A DNA stretch of 64,000 bases from Hyalella azteca (GCF_000764305.2 NW_025932549.1:129990-193989), one strand, 5' to 3'; shown: positions 10,597-21,965, counted from the stretch's first letter. Numbers and translations: made by a program. The notes: generated by a model not told the origin, from the sequence alone.

Positions 10597-11112
10597 GTGG
10601 TAAATAAATTAATAGATGCTTAAGTTGAGAAATGGATTTAGACACATGAAAACTAATTCCGTCACAACTTGAATTGGACACACACAGATCCTTCCAAGCT
10701 ATGTACAAAAATTAAAATTTGCTTAGTTGAAAGCTTAATAGTTGTTAATTAAAAGCGTAATTAAGTAGTGTTCAAAATTCATTAGTGTTCTAATTCAAAG
10801 CCGTGTTGTATTCCAATACAGCTCAAACGTCTGTGAATATATTAGGAATCCTTCAAGTATACTTGTATTTGATGATTTCAAGTGGTAAATAAATTAATAG
10901 ATGATTAACTTGAGAAATGGATTTAGACACATGAAAACTAATTCCGTCACAACTTGAATAGGACACACACAGATTGTTCCAAGCTATGTACAAAAATTTA
11001 AATTTGCTTAATTGAAAGCTTAATAGTTGTTAATTAAAAGCGTAATTAAGTAGTGTTCAATATTCATTAGTGTTCTAATTCAAAGCCGTGTTGTATTCCA
11101 ATACAGCTCACA
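10544..11112. repeat. 285-bp tandem duplication inside TIR element copy 2
   Basis: GTCTGTAAATATATTAGG at 10544 recurs as GTCTGTGAATATATTAGG at 10829, and the two units stay alignable to about 11112. Copy 1 of the element has a single unit, so the duplication arose within this copy or its lineage. Confidence 0.8.
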
Positions 11113-11429
11113 CAGCGAACGGAATTTGAACACGTGGATGACGGCATTACGTATCAGTAGAATTTGAAGCGCGGACGGAATACGCCTCACCACGTGCCGA
11201 ATATTGCCACACACAGTGTCGGAATATAGGGATTTGGTAGGTTTGCATTCTAAAGGCTTTTAAATAAATATGGCAACATTTTGTGACGTTTCATCATTAC
11301 TGGCGCGTAGTACGGTGTTTTGCGAGTCACATAAAGCAAACAGAACTTGAGTAATGCATAGTGTCATTTTTATAGTTTTTCATTTCTCGATGCGTCCTTA
11401 ATGTGTTGGAATATACCGCGTTTACCCTA

Positions 11430-12269
11430 CCAATGGTCTCTCTCACTCTCAGACAACATTTACATTGATTTTTGGCCAGACTTGTCACTTGTGCTTGGCT
11501 GAGGACATTTATCCTTCTCTTTCAGAGCAGTCTTTACTTTTGAGGCAGCACCTCTAGAAATGTCAAGCTTCAAAAAAAAAAATATACAAAAAATTTCTCA
11601 TTAATACAGAGAAATAAAGGACTAATTGGTGACATAGTGTTACTTGTATGTTCATATCACATTTGTTTAATGGACAATTTGATGTCAAACATGTTTCTCA
11701 TTCTCAACTCTCAAGCAATATGACAAGCATGGCAACTTTACAAGTGAGATGTTGCCAGAGGAAAATTAAGCAACTTGCTGAGTGCTGAGTTTGTTTCAGA
11801 CTGATCAATTTGTCTATTATTGTGTTTCTTCCACTTAGGCCTTATCTCACTGAAGACCATTTGTATAATACTGGTCCAAAGTCAGAACTACAATTTCTAG
11901 TCATAGAATAGAATAGAAGTGTCGGCGTTGAAGAAATAGGCCCATGGCCTGAGTAACAAAGACCATCACTTTTTTTGAAATTACATCAAAACTATGAGAG
12001 GCAGGAGCCAGCAATTTATGGTGAGTAAAGCTAGAGTATAGACCTGAATTTTGCACGTTTCAATTTAAGTTTAACTTATCTAGTAAAAAATGGCATCATT
12101 TAAAAAAAAAAGTGGTCAAAGTTACCCCATTTTACAGTAGTAAAAATGTTGAAGTTTATGCCACTATTTTTACTTTTGCAATATTTTGATTAGTTTAGCT
12201 GCTACAACATTTCTACGAAATGTGGGACGCATGTCCTGATTTACCCAGCCCGTCCATTTTATCCCGTTT
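11430..12269. other. No gene seen
   Basis: AT-rich intron-like sequence between the TIR element and the duplicated intron block. No splice-flanked open frame was recognised. Confidence 0.4.
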
Positions 12270-12717
12270 GACGGTATTTGATCATTTAACTGAATCATCA
12301 TTCTTTACTCAGTTTACTGCATACAAAGTTTATTACCAAGTTAAAAAATAGGGATTTTTCTAAATGTGTGAATAATATTTTTCATTGTTTACATATCCTT
12401 TGGATAAATTTTTCTTTGGATGAAATTCGATGAATCGATTCATAATTTGCAAGGGACTTAAGGATAATATCTTCATAAAAGATGAAGGATCACTGTAATA
12501 CTTACTGTTTTCTGAGAACTAGCAGCTCTAGCTCTAATTATTAATATAAAATTTTTATACAAGTTGAATTTCTTAGGATTTTTTATTTATGTTCTATGAA
12601 ATATTTTTTGGGTTTACATAGATGTATTTCAGTTCAGTTTGACATTGCTTTTTTGTAAATGTTATTGTTATGTGCAAACTTGTGTGTTTTTTGTACTCTA
12701 ACTTTATTTTCTCCTAG
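12270..12717 (+). repeat. Duplicate of an intron-exon junction (copy 2), intron part
   Basis: Colinear with 6900-7324, sharing GGATAATATCTTCATAAAAG and GAGAACTAGNAGCTCTAGCT-type words. It leads into the acceptor TTTTCTCCTAG at 12717. Confidence 0.85.
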
Positions 12718-12908
12718 CAATCTACTGGAGAAAAGCGGGATGGTGGAGGCTTCAGAGGCGGCTTTCGTGGTGGCCGAGGCAGGGGCATGAGAGGAGGAGT
12801 TGGCCCCATGAGGCTTGGCGGGAGAATTGGGATGCGACCTTCTCCTTACGACCACATGCCAGTTACTGACAGATATGGGGGACCTCCCATGCCTCCTATG
12901 GCTGATAG
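12718..12908 (+). CDS. RGG-box exon of a probable RNA-binding protein
   Basis: The exon is bounded by AACTTTATTTTCTCCTAG and the donor GATAG|GTAATG; 191 bp entered in phase 0. It encodes QSTGEKRDGGGFRGG, then FRGGRGRGMRGGVGPMRLGG, RIGMRPSPYDHMPVTDRYGG and PPMPPMAD, ending with two bases of an Arg codon that the next exon completes. The repeated RGG motifs are typical of RNA-binding, often arginine-methylated tails of hnRNP/SR-type proteins. No RRM or KH exon was recognised upstream, so the family is open: tails of comparable composition occur in RBMX, Sam68 and lark/RBM4-type proteins. A diverged copy of its first codons starts at 7325. Confidence 0.8.
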
Positions 12909-14086
12909 GTAATGAGTGAGGGCAGCATCAGAAACCTTGCTGTTTTTATTTCTTATTAGCAGTTTCTTGGCATTAAATGTGTACAAGAATAGTCTCACTT
13001 TTTTTAGTTAGATCAAATGTGAAGTTTGTGCATGTGATTTAAGATTTTTTTAGGTTTATATATATTGTCTCAAAAATATATTGTCTCAAAAATAATCAAC
13101 TCTGCCTCTACCATTTGATCCTAAAAAATGTTAAATTTACAAATTTTTGTATAATTAAAAGTAAAATCAAACCATGCAAATAATTAGAAGTTGAATATTC
13201 ATGTATATATAGGTATATGTAAGCCATCCATATTGATTGGTGTAAATAAGTAAATATATGATCATCTTGTTCACACAAGCAATCATGTTGAGAGATATTG
13301 TTGAATATTTTGTTGAGACTTTTTGACAAGAGAATATTTTGTTGAGACTTTTTGACAAGAGAATATTTTGTTGAAAATTTTGAATCACTTAGCAGTATTT
13401 TGTGAAACAAAAATTTGTCTGAATTCACATGTTGAAAACATGATCTTTCAATTAACCAAAATATCGACTGCCTTCATTGCAAACTCCAAATTTAATTTCT
13501 TCTATAAAAATACTTCAACTAAATATATTCTTCAATGGTGAGAATTATTAGTCTTTGCATGTGTACAGGATGCCAGCAAGTCAACTGTTTAGCTTAATTT
13601 TTTGAAAATGAAAACCTACATAGTAAAAAATGAACCATCCACCAAATGTCAGGTATTAAAGTGTAAATATAAGAAATTGCTGGAAAGCATTAGCAAACAA
13701 GTGCAAATCTTCCTTGTTTAAAAAACATGGTGTACTGAATGTGCAATTTAAGGCTGAGAATTTTATGGAAATAAGATCTATGCTTAAATTGGGCTTGAAT
13801 TGACTGGATTCATGTGTCTGAAAACCTGTGCATCTGATACATTCGTAAAAATTTAGAAAAATGTAGGAAAGAGTTTTGGTGTCTAGTTAGATGAATTGAT
13901 GTCTAGTTGAAATTTTTTCTGTTGATCAGTGCTCAGCCAACGAACTTGAATTTAAAAAGTAAATTATGACCAGTAATAAATTTTGGTACGGTACAACACA
14001 ACCTTCTTTATTTCTCTTGTATCCACAAGGAGAAAACTGATTTTTTATAACGAAGAATGGAAGTCCTTAACAATGCAACTTTGCAG
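12909..14086 (+). other. Intron between RGG exon and Pro/Arg exon
   Basis: GT at 12909 to AG at 14085-14086. From 13193 it contains the start of the 1.85-kb tandem duplication, including two copies of a 29-bp subrepeat (TTGTTGAGACTTTTTGACAA plus GAGAATATT) at about 13311-13375. Confidence 0.6.
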
Positions 14087-15043
14087 GTATGGTCCGCTAC
14101 CGCCACCCGCTCCTCGCAATAGCTACTACGACGACTATGACGAGTCCCTAAGACGACCTCTGCCTATGGAGCGCCGACCTCTTCCTCCTCCCAGGGACCC
14201 CTACATGCGGGATCCCTATGATCGATATGATCCCTATGACCGCATCCCACCGGCTCCTCGATCTGCAGTGCTGATGGAGCGCAGGATCGCCCCGCTTCCT
14301 TATGACCGACGCCCTGATCCATATGCTGATCTTTACAGGGAGTGAGTGAAAGCTACTGTGAACATCTATTTTTTTTCTTGTTTCTTTTAACTCACAGTTT
14401 AAATCAAGCTGCTTTCATAGGAGCCTCTGAATATTTTGAATTCTTTTATGTCCAGTAAGTGATTATCGTGTCTACCGCGAACATGATAAACATGAATTTG
14501 ATTGATCAAGACCTCTAGAGTATGACGAAAAAATAATATTCTCTGGCAGATTTGATTTTTTCATATACCATGAGTGTGCAGAATTATTCTGTATCACCAA
14601 GTGTTTTTTCTCTCCAGTGACATGCATATTGACTCAAAATATTTACCGAGTATTAACTATCAACTGTATTAATAGCATGAAGATTCAGGCTGATTCACCT
14701 TCCTGTTAATTCGGTCACAACCGCAGAGAATTTTGTTTTATATTACCTCAATTAATCTCACTCCCTAACGTTCTGGATAAAAGGTTTTTATCTTTCTGAG
14801 AGCGGTAAAAAATGTTATAGAGATCTACGGTTTAGTATTTTCATTAGTCTTATTATCTTATCATTTTGCCACTTTTTGTTATGCTTCTTTTGTCCAATAC
14901 CTTTCACAGGCCATCAGATTGCATTACATTCGTTTTTTCATGATGATAATGTAATTGATTCTTCTAGAACTCAGGTATTTTTATTATTGTTTAAATTTTG
15001 TGTTCGAATGCGAGTATGATTTTCGTGTTCCCCAAAATGATTA
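13193..15043 (+). repeat. Tandem duplication carrying a coding exon, unit 1
   Basis: The unit starts at GAATATTCATGTATATATAGG and ends at CCCCAAAATGATT, where unit 2 begins with the same start sequence. It is 1851 bp. It contains intron sequence, the 255-bp exon 14087-14341, and more intron. Most of it is almost identical to unit 2, except for a divergent patch at about 14722-14903. Confidence 0.9.
14087..14341 (+). CDS. Pro/Arg/Tyr-rich exon, copy a
   Basis: Acceptor AACTTTGCAG, donor GA|GTGAGTG; 255 bp, exactly 85 codons, with a phase-2 intron on both sides, so it can be skipped or repeated without changing frame. It reads YGPLPPPAPRNSYYDDYDE, then SLRRPLPMERRPLPPPRDPY, MRDPYDRYDPYDRIPPAPRS and AVLMERRIAPLPYDRRPDPY, ADLYRE. 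DPYDRYDPYDR and LPPP-type segments make a low-complexity, probably disordered region of the kind found in splicing regulators. There is no globular domain. Its copy b lies 1821 bp downstream. The frame joins perfectly to the RGG exon before and to the exon at 17080 after. Confidence 0.8.
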
Positions 15044-16850
15044 GAATATTCATGTATATATAGGTATATGTAAGCCATCCATATTGATTGGTGTAAATAA
15101 GTAAATATATGATCATCTTGTTCACACAAGCAATCATGTTGAGAGATATTGTTGAATATTTTGTTGAGACTTTTTGACAAGAGAATATTTTGTTGAAAAT
15201 TTTGAATCACTTAGCAGTATTTTGTGAAACAAAATTTGTCTGAATTAACATGTTGAAAACATGATCTTTCAATTAACCAAAATATCGACTGCCTTCATTG
15301 CAAACTCCAAATTTGATTTCTTCTATAAAAATACTTCAACTAAATATATTCTTCAATGGTGAGAATTATTAGTCTTTGCATGTGTACAGGATGCCAGTAA
15401 GTCAACTGTTTAGCTTAATTTTTTGAAAATGAAAACCTACATAGTAAAAAATGAACCATCCACCAAATGTCAGGTATTAAAGTGTAAATATAAGAAATAG
15501 CTGGAAAGCATTAGCAAACAAGTGCAAATCTTCCTTGTTTAAAAAACATGGTGTACTGAATGTGCAATTTAAGGCTGAGAATTTTATGGAAATAAGATCT
15601 ATGCTTAAATTGAGCTTGAATTGACTGGATTCATGTGTCTGAAAACCTGTGCATCTGATACATTCGTAAAAATTTAGAAAAATGTAGGAAAGAGTTTTGG
15701 TGTCTAGTTAGATGAATTGATGTCTAGTTGAAATTTTTTCTGTTGATCAGTGCTCAGCCAACGAACTTGAATTTAAAAAGTAAATTATGACCAGTAATAA
15801 ATTTTGGTACGGTACAACACAACCTTCTTTATTTCTCTTGTATCCACAAGGAGAAAACTGATTTTTTATAACGAAGAATGGAAGTCCTTAACAATGCAAC
15901 TTTGCAGGTATGGTCCGCTACCGCCACCCGCTCCTCGCAATAGCTACTACGACGACTATGACGAGTCCCTAAGACGACCTCTGCCTATGGAGCGCCGACC
16001 TCTTCCTCCTCCCAGGGACCCCTACATGCGGGATCCTTATGATCGATATGATCCCTATGACCGCATCCCACCGGCTCCTCGATCTGCAGTGCTGATGGAG
16101 CGCAGGATCGCCCCGCTTCCTTATGACCAACGCCCTGATCCATATGCTGATCTTTACAGGGAGTGAGTGAAAGCTACTGTGAACATCTATTTTTTTTCTT
16201 GTTTCTTTTAACTCACAGTTTAAATCAAGCTGCTTTCATAGGAGCCTCTGAATATTTTGAATTCTTTTATGTCCAGTAAGTGATTATCGTGTCTACCGCG
16301 AACATGATAAACATGAATTTGATTGATCAAGACCTCTAGAGTATGACGAAAAAATAATATTCTCTGGCAGATTTGATTTTTTCATATACCATGAGTGTGC
16401 AGAATTATTCTGTATCACCAAGTGTTTTTTCTCTCCAGTGACATGCATATTGACTCAAAATATTTACCGAGTATTAACTATCAACTGTATTAATAGCATG
16501 AAGATTCAGGCTGATTCACCTTCCTGTTAATTCGGTCACAACCACATAAAATTTTGTTTTATACTACGTCAATTTTTCTCAATCCCTAACGTTCTGAATA
16601 AAAGTTTTTTTTTTCATTCTGAGAGCGTTAAGAAATGTTATAGAGTTCTACGGTTTAATATTTTCATTAGTCTTATTATCTTATCATTTTGCCTTTTTTG
16701 TCTAATACCTTTCACAGGCCATCAGATTGCATTACATTCGTTTTTTCATGATGATAATGTAATTGATTCTTCTAGAACTCAGGTATTTTTATTATTGTTT
16801 AAATTTTGTGTTCGAATGCGAGTATGATTTTCGTGTTCCCCAAAATGATT
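15044..16850 (+). repeat. Tandem duplication carrying a coding exon, unit 2
   Basis: This unit starts GAATATTCATGTATATATAGG and ends at CCCCAAAATGATT before unique sequence (GGATTGTGTTGG). It is about 44 bp shorter than unit 1: one 29-bp subrepeat fewer, a short deletion of about 15-17 bp near 16690, and single-base indels. Confidence 0.9.
15908..16162 (+). CDS. Pro/Arg/Tyr-rich exon, copy b
   Basis: Same splice sites, length and phase as 14087-14341. I count two base differences: CCC to CCT (silent) in MRDPYDR, and CGA to CAA, turning LPYDRRPDP into LPYDQRPDP. Both copies are intact. The mRNA could include both (adding 85 residues), either one, or neither, all in frame. If the duplication is an assembly artefact of two haplotypes, these would instead be two alleles. 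Confidence 0.75.
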
Positions 16851-17079
16851 GGATTGTGTTGGCCGCAATGTTTCCTTCATTTGCGTCACTACCGTCAACT
16901 TTTGTAGGCGAAACAGAACTTTACATTCAAGGGGATTAGCAATGAGTGCAGGAGGATTTCATTCAGGTTATCAAAATTCACATAGTTGACATTACTGGTT
17001 TTTGCCAAAATATTTAGGAATAAATCATGTAATTTTAAAATATTTATATCACAAAATGTAACAGTAACATTATTTTCAG

Positions 17080-17139
17080 ACGCGATCCCTACGCGCCCCG
17101 AGACCCCTACGCCATCCGTCGCTCCATGAGTCCACGACG
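17080..17139 (+). CDS. Arg/Pro/Tyr exon (RDPYAPRDPYAIRR)
   Basis: Acceptor AACATTATTTTCAG, donor CGACG|GTGAGC; 60 bp, phase 2 at both ends. With the two bases from the previous exon it reads E-RDPYAPRDPYAIRRSMSPRR. RDPYxxRDPY continues the DPY repeats of the previous exon, and SMSPRR resembles an SR-type phosphorylation site. It can be skipped in frame, like the exon before it. Confidence 0.8.
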
Positions 17140-18276
17140 GTGAGCTTTCATTATGTTCGCAAATTTTCCAAAACGATTTACTTTGAAATCAAGCTTGTTT
17201 GTATGAATGTTAGTTTGGCCAATCGTACAGTAAAAAAGATACTCGTATCGGTTGCTATTGCAGTTTTAGTGCTGGCTCATTTTTAGTGTTCGTTTCAATG
17301 ATTTCATGAATAAATTCATTACCAATAGTCTTAATTTCATGAATAAATTCATTGACTTATTATTCCGACTGCGTGCTTCTTGGCTTGAAAGAGAGGATGT
17401 TGTTTGACGTGTGATTGTTATGACTTTTGTGAGAGCTCCATCTTTCTTGGCGAGTAGAATGGATCGAAAATATCAGAGAAAGTCAATTTTGGTTAACAAA
17501 TTATCGGAACTGCATTGAACGGAACTCCACGAAATTTTATTTCTTGTATATTCAACGGAGGGAAATGTTTTTTCACAACAATTAATTTGGAAGACGTTGT
17601 ACCAACCGTCCTGAAAATTCTTTTGCTCATTCTAAACAAAGTAAAGATACGTTTGCCTTGGTGAACGCATAATAGATGTAAATTTCAGCTTTGATTGTGA
17701 AGCACAGTACATTTTTTGCTGAGCTTAGGTCACTGGTATGCGTGGTAATGAAATATTTTGAAGCGGTTTGCTGCCTTGAGTGACCAAGTATTATTCTAGA
17801 ACACTATAGCACTACAAGTACTATGAACACATTCATTTAATTAATTTTGGTTGGGCAATCTTTTGTTCGTGTTACGATTTTCTGTCTTCGAAATTCTGTG
17901 TCGATCATTGCTCCTCAATGTTAAGTATCTTCTCTATGTCATTTCTTCGCGGTTTTTTTTTTTCATTTTTCTGTGATGTACTTTGCGGTGTGGGCGAAAA
18001 TGTTGCGAATCTCGTCTTTTGGGACCCAATGTCAACGTTATCTCCAGCAGCCGTCATCAAGCTAATGCTATTGTGTACAATAATTGTCATTAATCATTTC
18101 TAGAAACTGCTGCAGTCAAACACGTCAGTAGTCCCGTACAGTTAGATAGAATTAACTAAGTCCTAAATGCCCGGTGCGTTATTTACAATCTTGGCGTGCG
18201 CACGCTCGTAAACGACAAAAGTCAATCATACAGAAAGATGTATAAGACGAATAATATTGACGCTTTTTTTCTCTAG
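17140..18276 (+). other. Intron before the last coding exon
   Basis: Runs from GTGAGC to the acceptor TTTTTTTCTCTAG at 18276. It contains a direct repeat of ATTTCATGAATAAATTCATT at about 17303 and 17336. No other feature was seen. Confidence 0.5.
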
Positions 18277-18328
18277 CTATGCCGGTCCTCCTCGGGACTT
18301 GCCTCCGGCACCACCCCGACGATTTTAA
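18277..18328 (+). CDS. Last coding exon of the RGG/Pro-Arg protein
   Basis: After the acceptor TTTCTCTAG it completes the split Arg codon and reads YAGPPRDLPPAPPRRF followed by TAA (18326-18328). The frame agrees with exons 12718, 14087/15908 and 17080. All four together therefore form one open C-terminal region (about 63 + 85, or 170 with both copies, + 20 + 17 residues). Downstream sequence to about 20300 would be the 3' UTR. Confidence 0.8.
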
Positions 18329-20310
18329 GTTCCATCTCGCTCGCCCTGACCATCGAAGTACTCTAAGCCTGGGATCTCGATACCTAATGTCGTCTTAAAC
18401 TTTTTCGGCGTACCTTACCCATGCCATGAGTCGTAAACTAGACATGGAACTCTATTTATTCGGCGTATTGCTAGCATAGGTAGTACCGTTTCAATTCACC
18501 GCCTATGTATTATTATTTCCAGATACTAGTACTTCGCTGTATTATAGAGCTGATTAAGGGCGACCGCTAACATTGTGTTCTTTGAAATCCCGTTCCTCAT
18601 CTGAGCCACTTAGCAATCGAATTCTCGTTTTCTTTAAATGTAACTAGATTCCATGAAAGGAGTTTCCATCAGATCCTCAATATCCATGTGCTAGGATATA
18701 ATGCTTAATCACTAATGAAGTTGCCTTCGCATGAATACGGCAAAGAAATTCAGGGTACGAAACTCCAGCAGATAGTTAGTTCCAGCAGTTAGTGCGCGTT
18801 TCCAGCAGATAGTTCTAGCTATCGTTTTAAAGTTGGAGTTCTCAGGAGGAATATTTCGATATAATTTTCTAATTAAATTTGTTTTCATCACGAAATTTAC
18901 TCTCTATGATGGGCGGTAAAGAAGTTCTTGTTGATCGATTCGTTGGTCCTATTCAATACTCGCTCCTGGCATTGTCCAAGGGCCTGATAGAGCTTTACTG
19001 TACAAGGACACAAATCAGGTTACGATCAATGAATTTGCACTTCCGTAAATTTACGATGGAAAAATGTTCTCGTATATAGCGTTATCTCTTATCACAAGTA
19101 TTCTGTTTAGAAATGTCGTGTCCTAAGTTATATGACATGCTGTCGTCTTAAATTCATACTGAGCTGTCTCTCTTGGAAAACTTTCTGTTTAACACTAATG
19201 AGCGTCAAATGTTGTTCATACTATCCGTACTAACTTTAGCAACGCCGAGCGTAAATCTGGGTTACGAACAAAGCCTCAATTTTATATATCAATCGAAGAT
19301 AATTCTTGCTATAACTCATGTTTTATATGCGTTAGTTACCTCTAGTGATGAGACGACATTAGCAAACAAGTTTAATGCAGACAATGCTAGACCTGACTTG
19401 GGTTACAGGCGCTCAGACATTTATTTCAAATTATCGGTTTTTCATTATTCGTGCAATGAATCCGTTTTCTTCTTGATAGAGATCTTTGGTAGTTTTGTAG
19501 ACGCCACTTGCTCATCGTGCTTAGGGACTCGAAATGGTTAAACCTTAATTTCTGCTAATACGAGCACTTGGTTAATTTTCACAAGCTCATCGAAATCACC
19601 CCGGAATGTATTTATATACTGGCCGTTAATTTTCATGATAATTTGTTACTACAATTGTAAATTTGACTATTTTCTCGATGTATCTACGAAATATGATGAA
19701 GTTCTGAGATTTTGTCCTTCATTGTTATGACTTGTAGCGAACTTACCGCCCGTAATATGTAGTCGATGTTGCGATGTTCGCCTTCTCATAAATCATTGTT
19801 AGGTACGTCTAAAACTCAATATTAATTTTACCCGAAAAATGACCGTTAATTTCATTAACTAGCTAATTATCTGAAATTCTGTACGATGATCGGTATGAAT
19901 TTAGTTTTAACTTATCACTTATCCAAATCAGTCTGCTCTCGTTATAGTGTTAACAGATTCCGATCGTTTTTTTTTTTTCATTGTAAATTCTTAGCTTTGT
20001 GATGTATTAAATTACCGATAATGTAATTCTCAAACTTAATTAATCGAACAGAATATTCCCACTCGCTCATATTTCTCTTGTTATGTCTACGAGTTAGTGT
20101 AACCTATTGATCCGTATATCTTAAGTGCTATCTAATTAATTGTCTTCGATATCCCGTGAATATTGTTCGTCACTCCATAACTCGATTAATGACAACCGGC
20201 TTACTTCGTGCCAATGTCACTTCTAGATTCGATCTAAAATTAAGATAGGCTAGTGGTGTGGTAGCTTTAGTATGTGTGTATCAGCTCGCAATAAAAGATT
20301 GATGTCCGAC
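18329..20310 (+). other. Putative 3' UTR with polyadenylation signal at 20290
   Basis: The first AATAAA I find after the stop codon is at 20290-20295, followed by a GT-rich stretch (GATTGATGTCC, AGTTTTGTATC). This would give a 3' UTR near 2 kb. The frames 18879-19079 and 19173-19541 inside it show no protein features and are ignored. Confidence 0.4.
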
Positions 20311-21359
20311 AAGTTTTGTATCACAAGTACATGTCGCCGCGTGGTGACATCAGACCGAAGTCAAATGCTAAGCTGAGCACTGGATCGTGCGAGCTACCCG
20401 GAGATTCGCGAGAACCAACTATGGCGTTCTTTTGAACAAATCGATCTTAGTTCACACCGCTTAGCGGGAAACTGAAGGTAAGACTGTGACCTCGCGAGAG
20501 GTTCATATTGACGCGATGCTGCTTCCCTTCTACCTTTATGCTTCAGTTAATCCGAAATTTTGATGCATTTGAAAGAGTACTTCGCTGTGTTATGTTGCCG
20601 TTTCGTTGAGCGTCTTTAGTCACTTATCTAAAATATTTTTCAAATTCGAGTCATTCGTGCGCGTGTTTGGAATATTTTTGTTGTTTTTTTTTTTCCATCC
20701 GTCAAGTGCATAAAGTTTGCTGTAATTGATGTGAGCAGGCGTCTGCTAATTCTCCTTTCTCTTTCCACAATCCGAATTTTCATCTGGCGCCCCTCAATAT
20801 TTTTTTGGTTTTCGTTGTCGCTTTTCTGTTGACACGGAATGACCTCATTGTGGAACTTTACTCTCATGTATCGTTAAAAATCATTTGTGCTATTCTTACC
20901 TTTTATTAACTTTTGTTTTTATCTGCTCTGTACCCTTTCGAATTTTTTAATCATTGCATGAAACGTGGTTGTTTTAAATAATTAAATTAGCCTATAGCGA
21001 CAGTATTCATGCGTTTCCAATCTGACGGCATTCAGCCAATAACGCATAGGTTCCTAGGAGAAACGAATGAGAAATGCTACCAGATTTTTTTTAAATACGA
21101 CAACGAATCTAGTAGTCAATGGACTGGCTAATCGGCTTCAAATTAAAATTCGCGTGGGTTAATTTTTTTATTTGTTATTTTTTTGTGTAGTCACGATTTT
21201 TCCACTGAGGAGTGACTAGCCACTTGTGTAAACGTAATTTCGCTTAATAACATCAAATATTAATCAAAGTTTTTCAGAGGAGCGTTGGTTTTTTTTTCTT
21301 TGCCTTGCTTCACTTAATCACTCTTGTTGTTTAATGTCTAATTACTATCTGTGTATTAG
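20311..21359. other. No gene seen
   Basis: AT-rich sequence with several T-runs (for example near 20680 and 21270) upstream of a splice-flanked segment at 21360. No supported coding sequence. Confidence 0.4.
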
Positions 21360-21553
21360 GTTCAACTTGGAGACGAACCATGAGCGAGGCGTTACCACTT
21401 GAAGTCAGTCCTCGAGCTGCCATCAGGATGGATCTCATAAACTTGAAGTTTCAAAGAACGACTAAAATGCTTCAGCAGCAACGATGCGGCTCAGTCAGCT
21501 TCTTCATCAAAACGATTCTATTATCATGAAGTTCCTGAGGATCTGCTGGCGAG
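21360..21553 (+). CDS. Possible alternative 3' exon
   Basis: Flanked by an acceptor (CTATCTGTGTATTAG) and a strong donor (GCGAG|GTGAGA), and less AT-rich than its surroundings. Spliced to exon 17080-17139 it would continue the frame as RFNLETNHERGVTT and stop at 21400-21402, giving an alternative C terminus with the rest as UTR. Alternatively an internal ATG (21380) opens 49 codons (MSEALPLEVSPRAAIRMDL...). It could also be a non-coding RNA exon. No domain was recognised. Confidence 0.3.
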
Positions 21554-21965
21554 GTGAGAACTGCTGACTTAAGTGCTATAAAGTCGGATATTTTTTATCG
21601 CTGTGTTGAGACCTTAGGATGGAAAGTGAATTAATTACTTGTTCTCGGCTCCTGTTTATTGTGTACTCGTTGCATTAAATTCTGATTGATTCATGAGCTC
21701 TTGGCGGGGTTTGTATTTATGTCGAAATTTTTTTTTCTCTTATCGAGTCTAAACTCGCTTCTGTATTTGCTGATTAGCAAAATTAAACATTCTCATTTCT
21801 TCCTCATAAGCGCCTAAACTTCATGCATTTTTCTATAAAGGAATTTTTCCTATTTGGATGAGGGGATTAGTGCTATTTGTGCTTATTGCAAGGAAAATAC
21901 CGTGATTAAAAATGCGCCTAGACCAGTGTTGAATATAGTAATTGATCAGTTGTTTTCTGCCACAG

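Larger units (their letters stand above)
10226..11427. mobile_element. TA-flanked TIR element, copy 2 (1202 bp)
   Basis: The ends are GGGTAAACGCGGTATATTCC on the left and its exact reverse complement on the right. TA is present on both sides (10224-10225 and 11428-11429). The body is homologous to 1049-1989 but longer, because about 285 bp is duplicated in tandem inside it (10544-10828 and 10829 to about 11112). The perfect inner TIRs suggest it is younger or better preserved than copy 1. No transposase was recognised; it carries a 78-codon ORF related to that of copy 1. Confidence 0.85.

Noticed and set aside
13108..13428. Repetitive minus-strand frames with SLVKKSQQNI-type repeats
   Set aside because: They come from the 29-bp subrepeat within intron sequence and are reproduced in the duplicate unit. 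No coding support.
13983..14345. 120-residue continuous frame starting MVRYNTTFF (and its copy at 15804-16166)
   Set aside because: Its first 34 or so residues are intron sequence upstream of the acceptor TTTGCAG. The true coding part is the 255-bp exon, as shown by its frame-perfect joins to 12718-12908 and 17080-17139.
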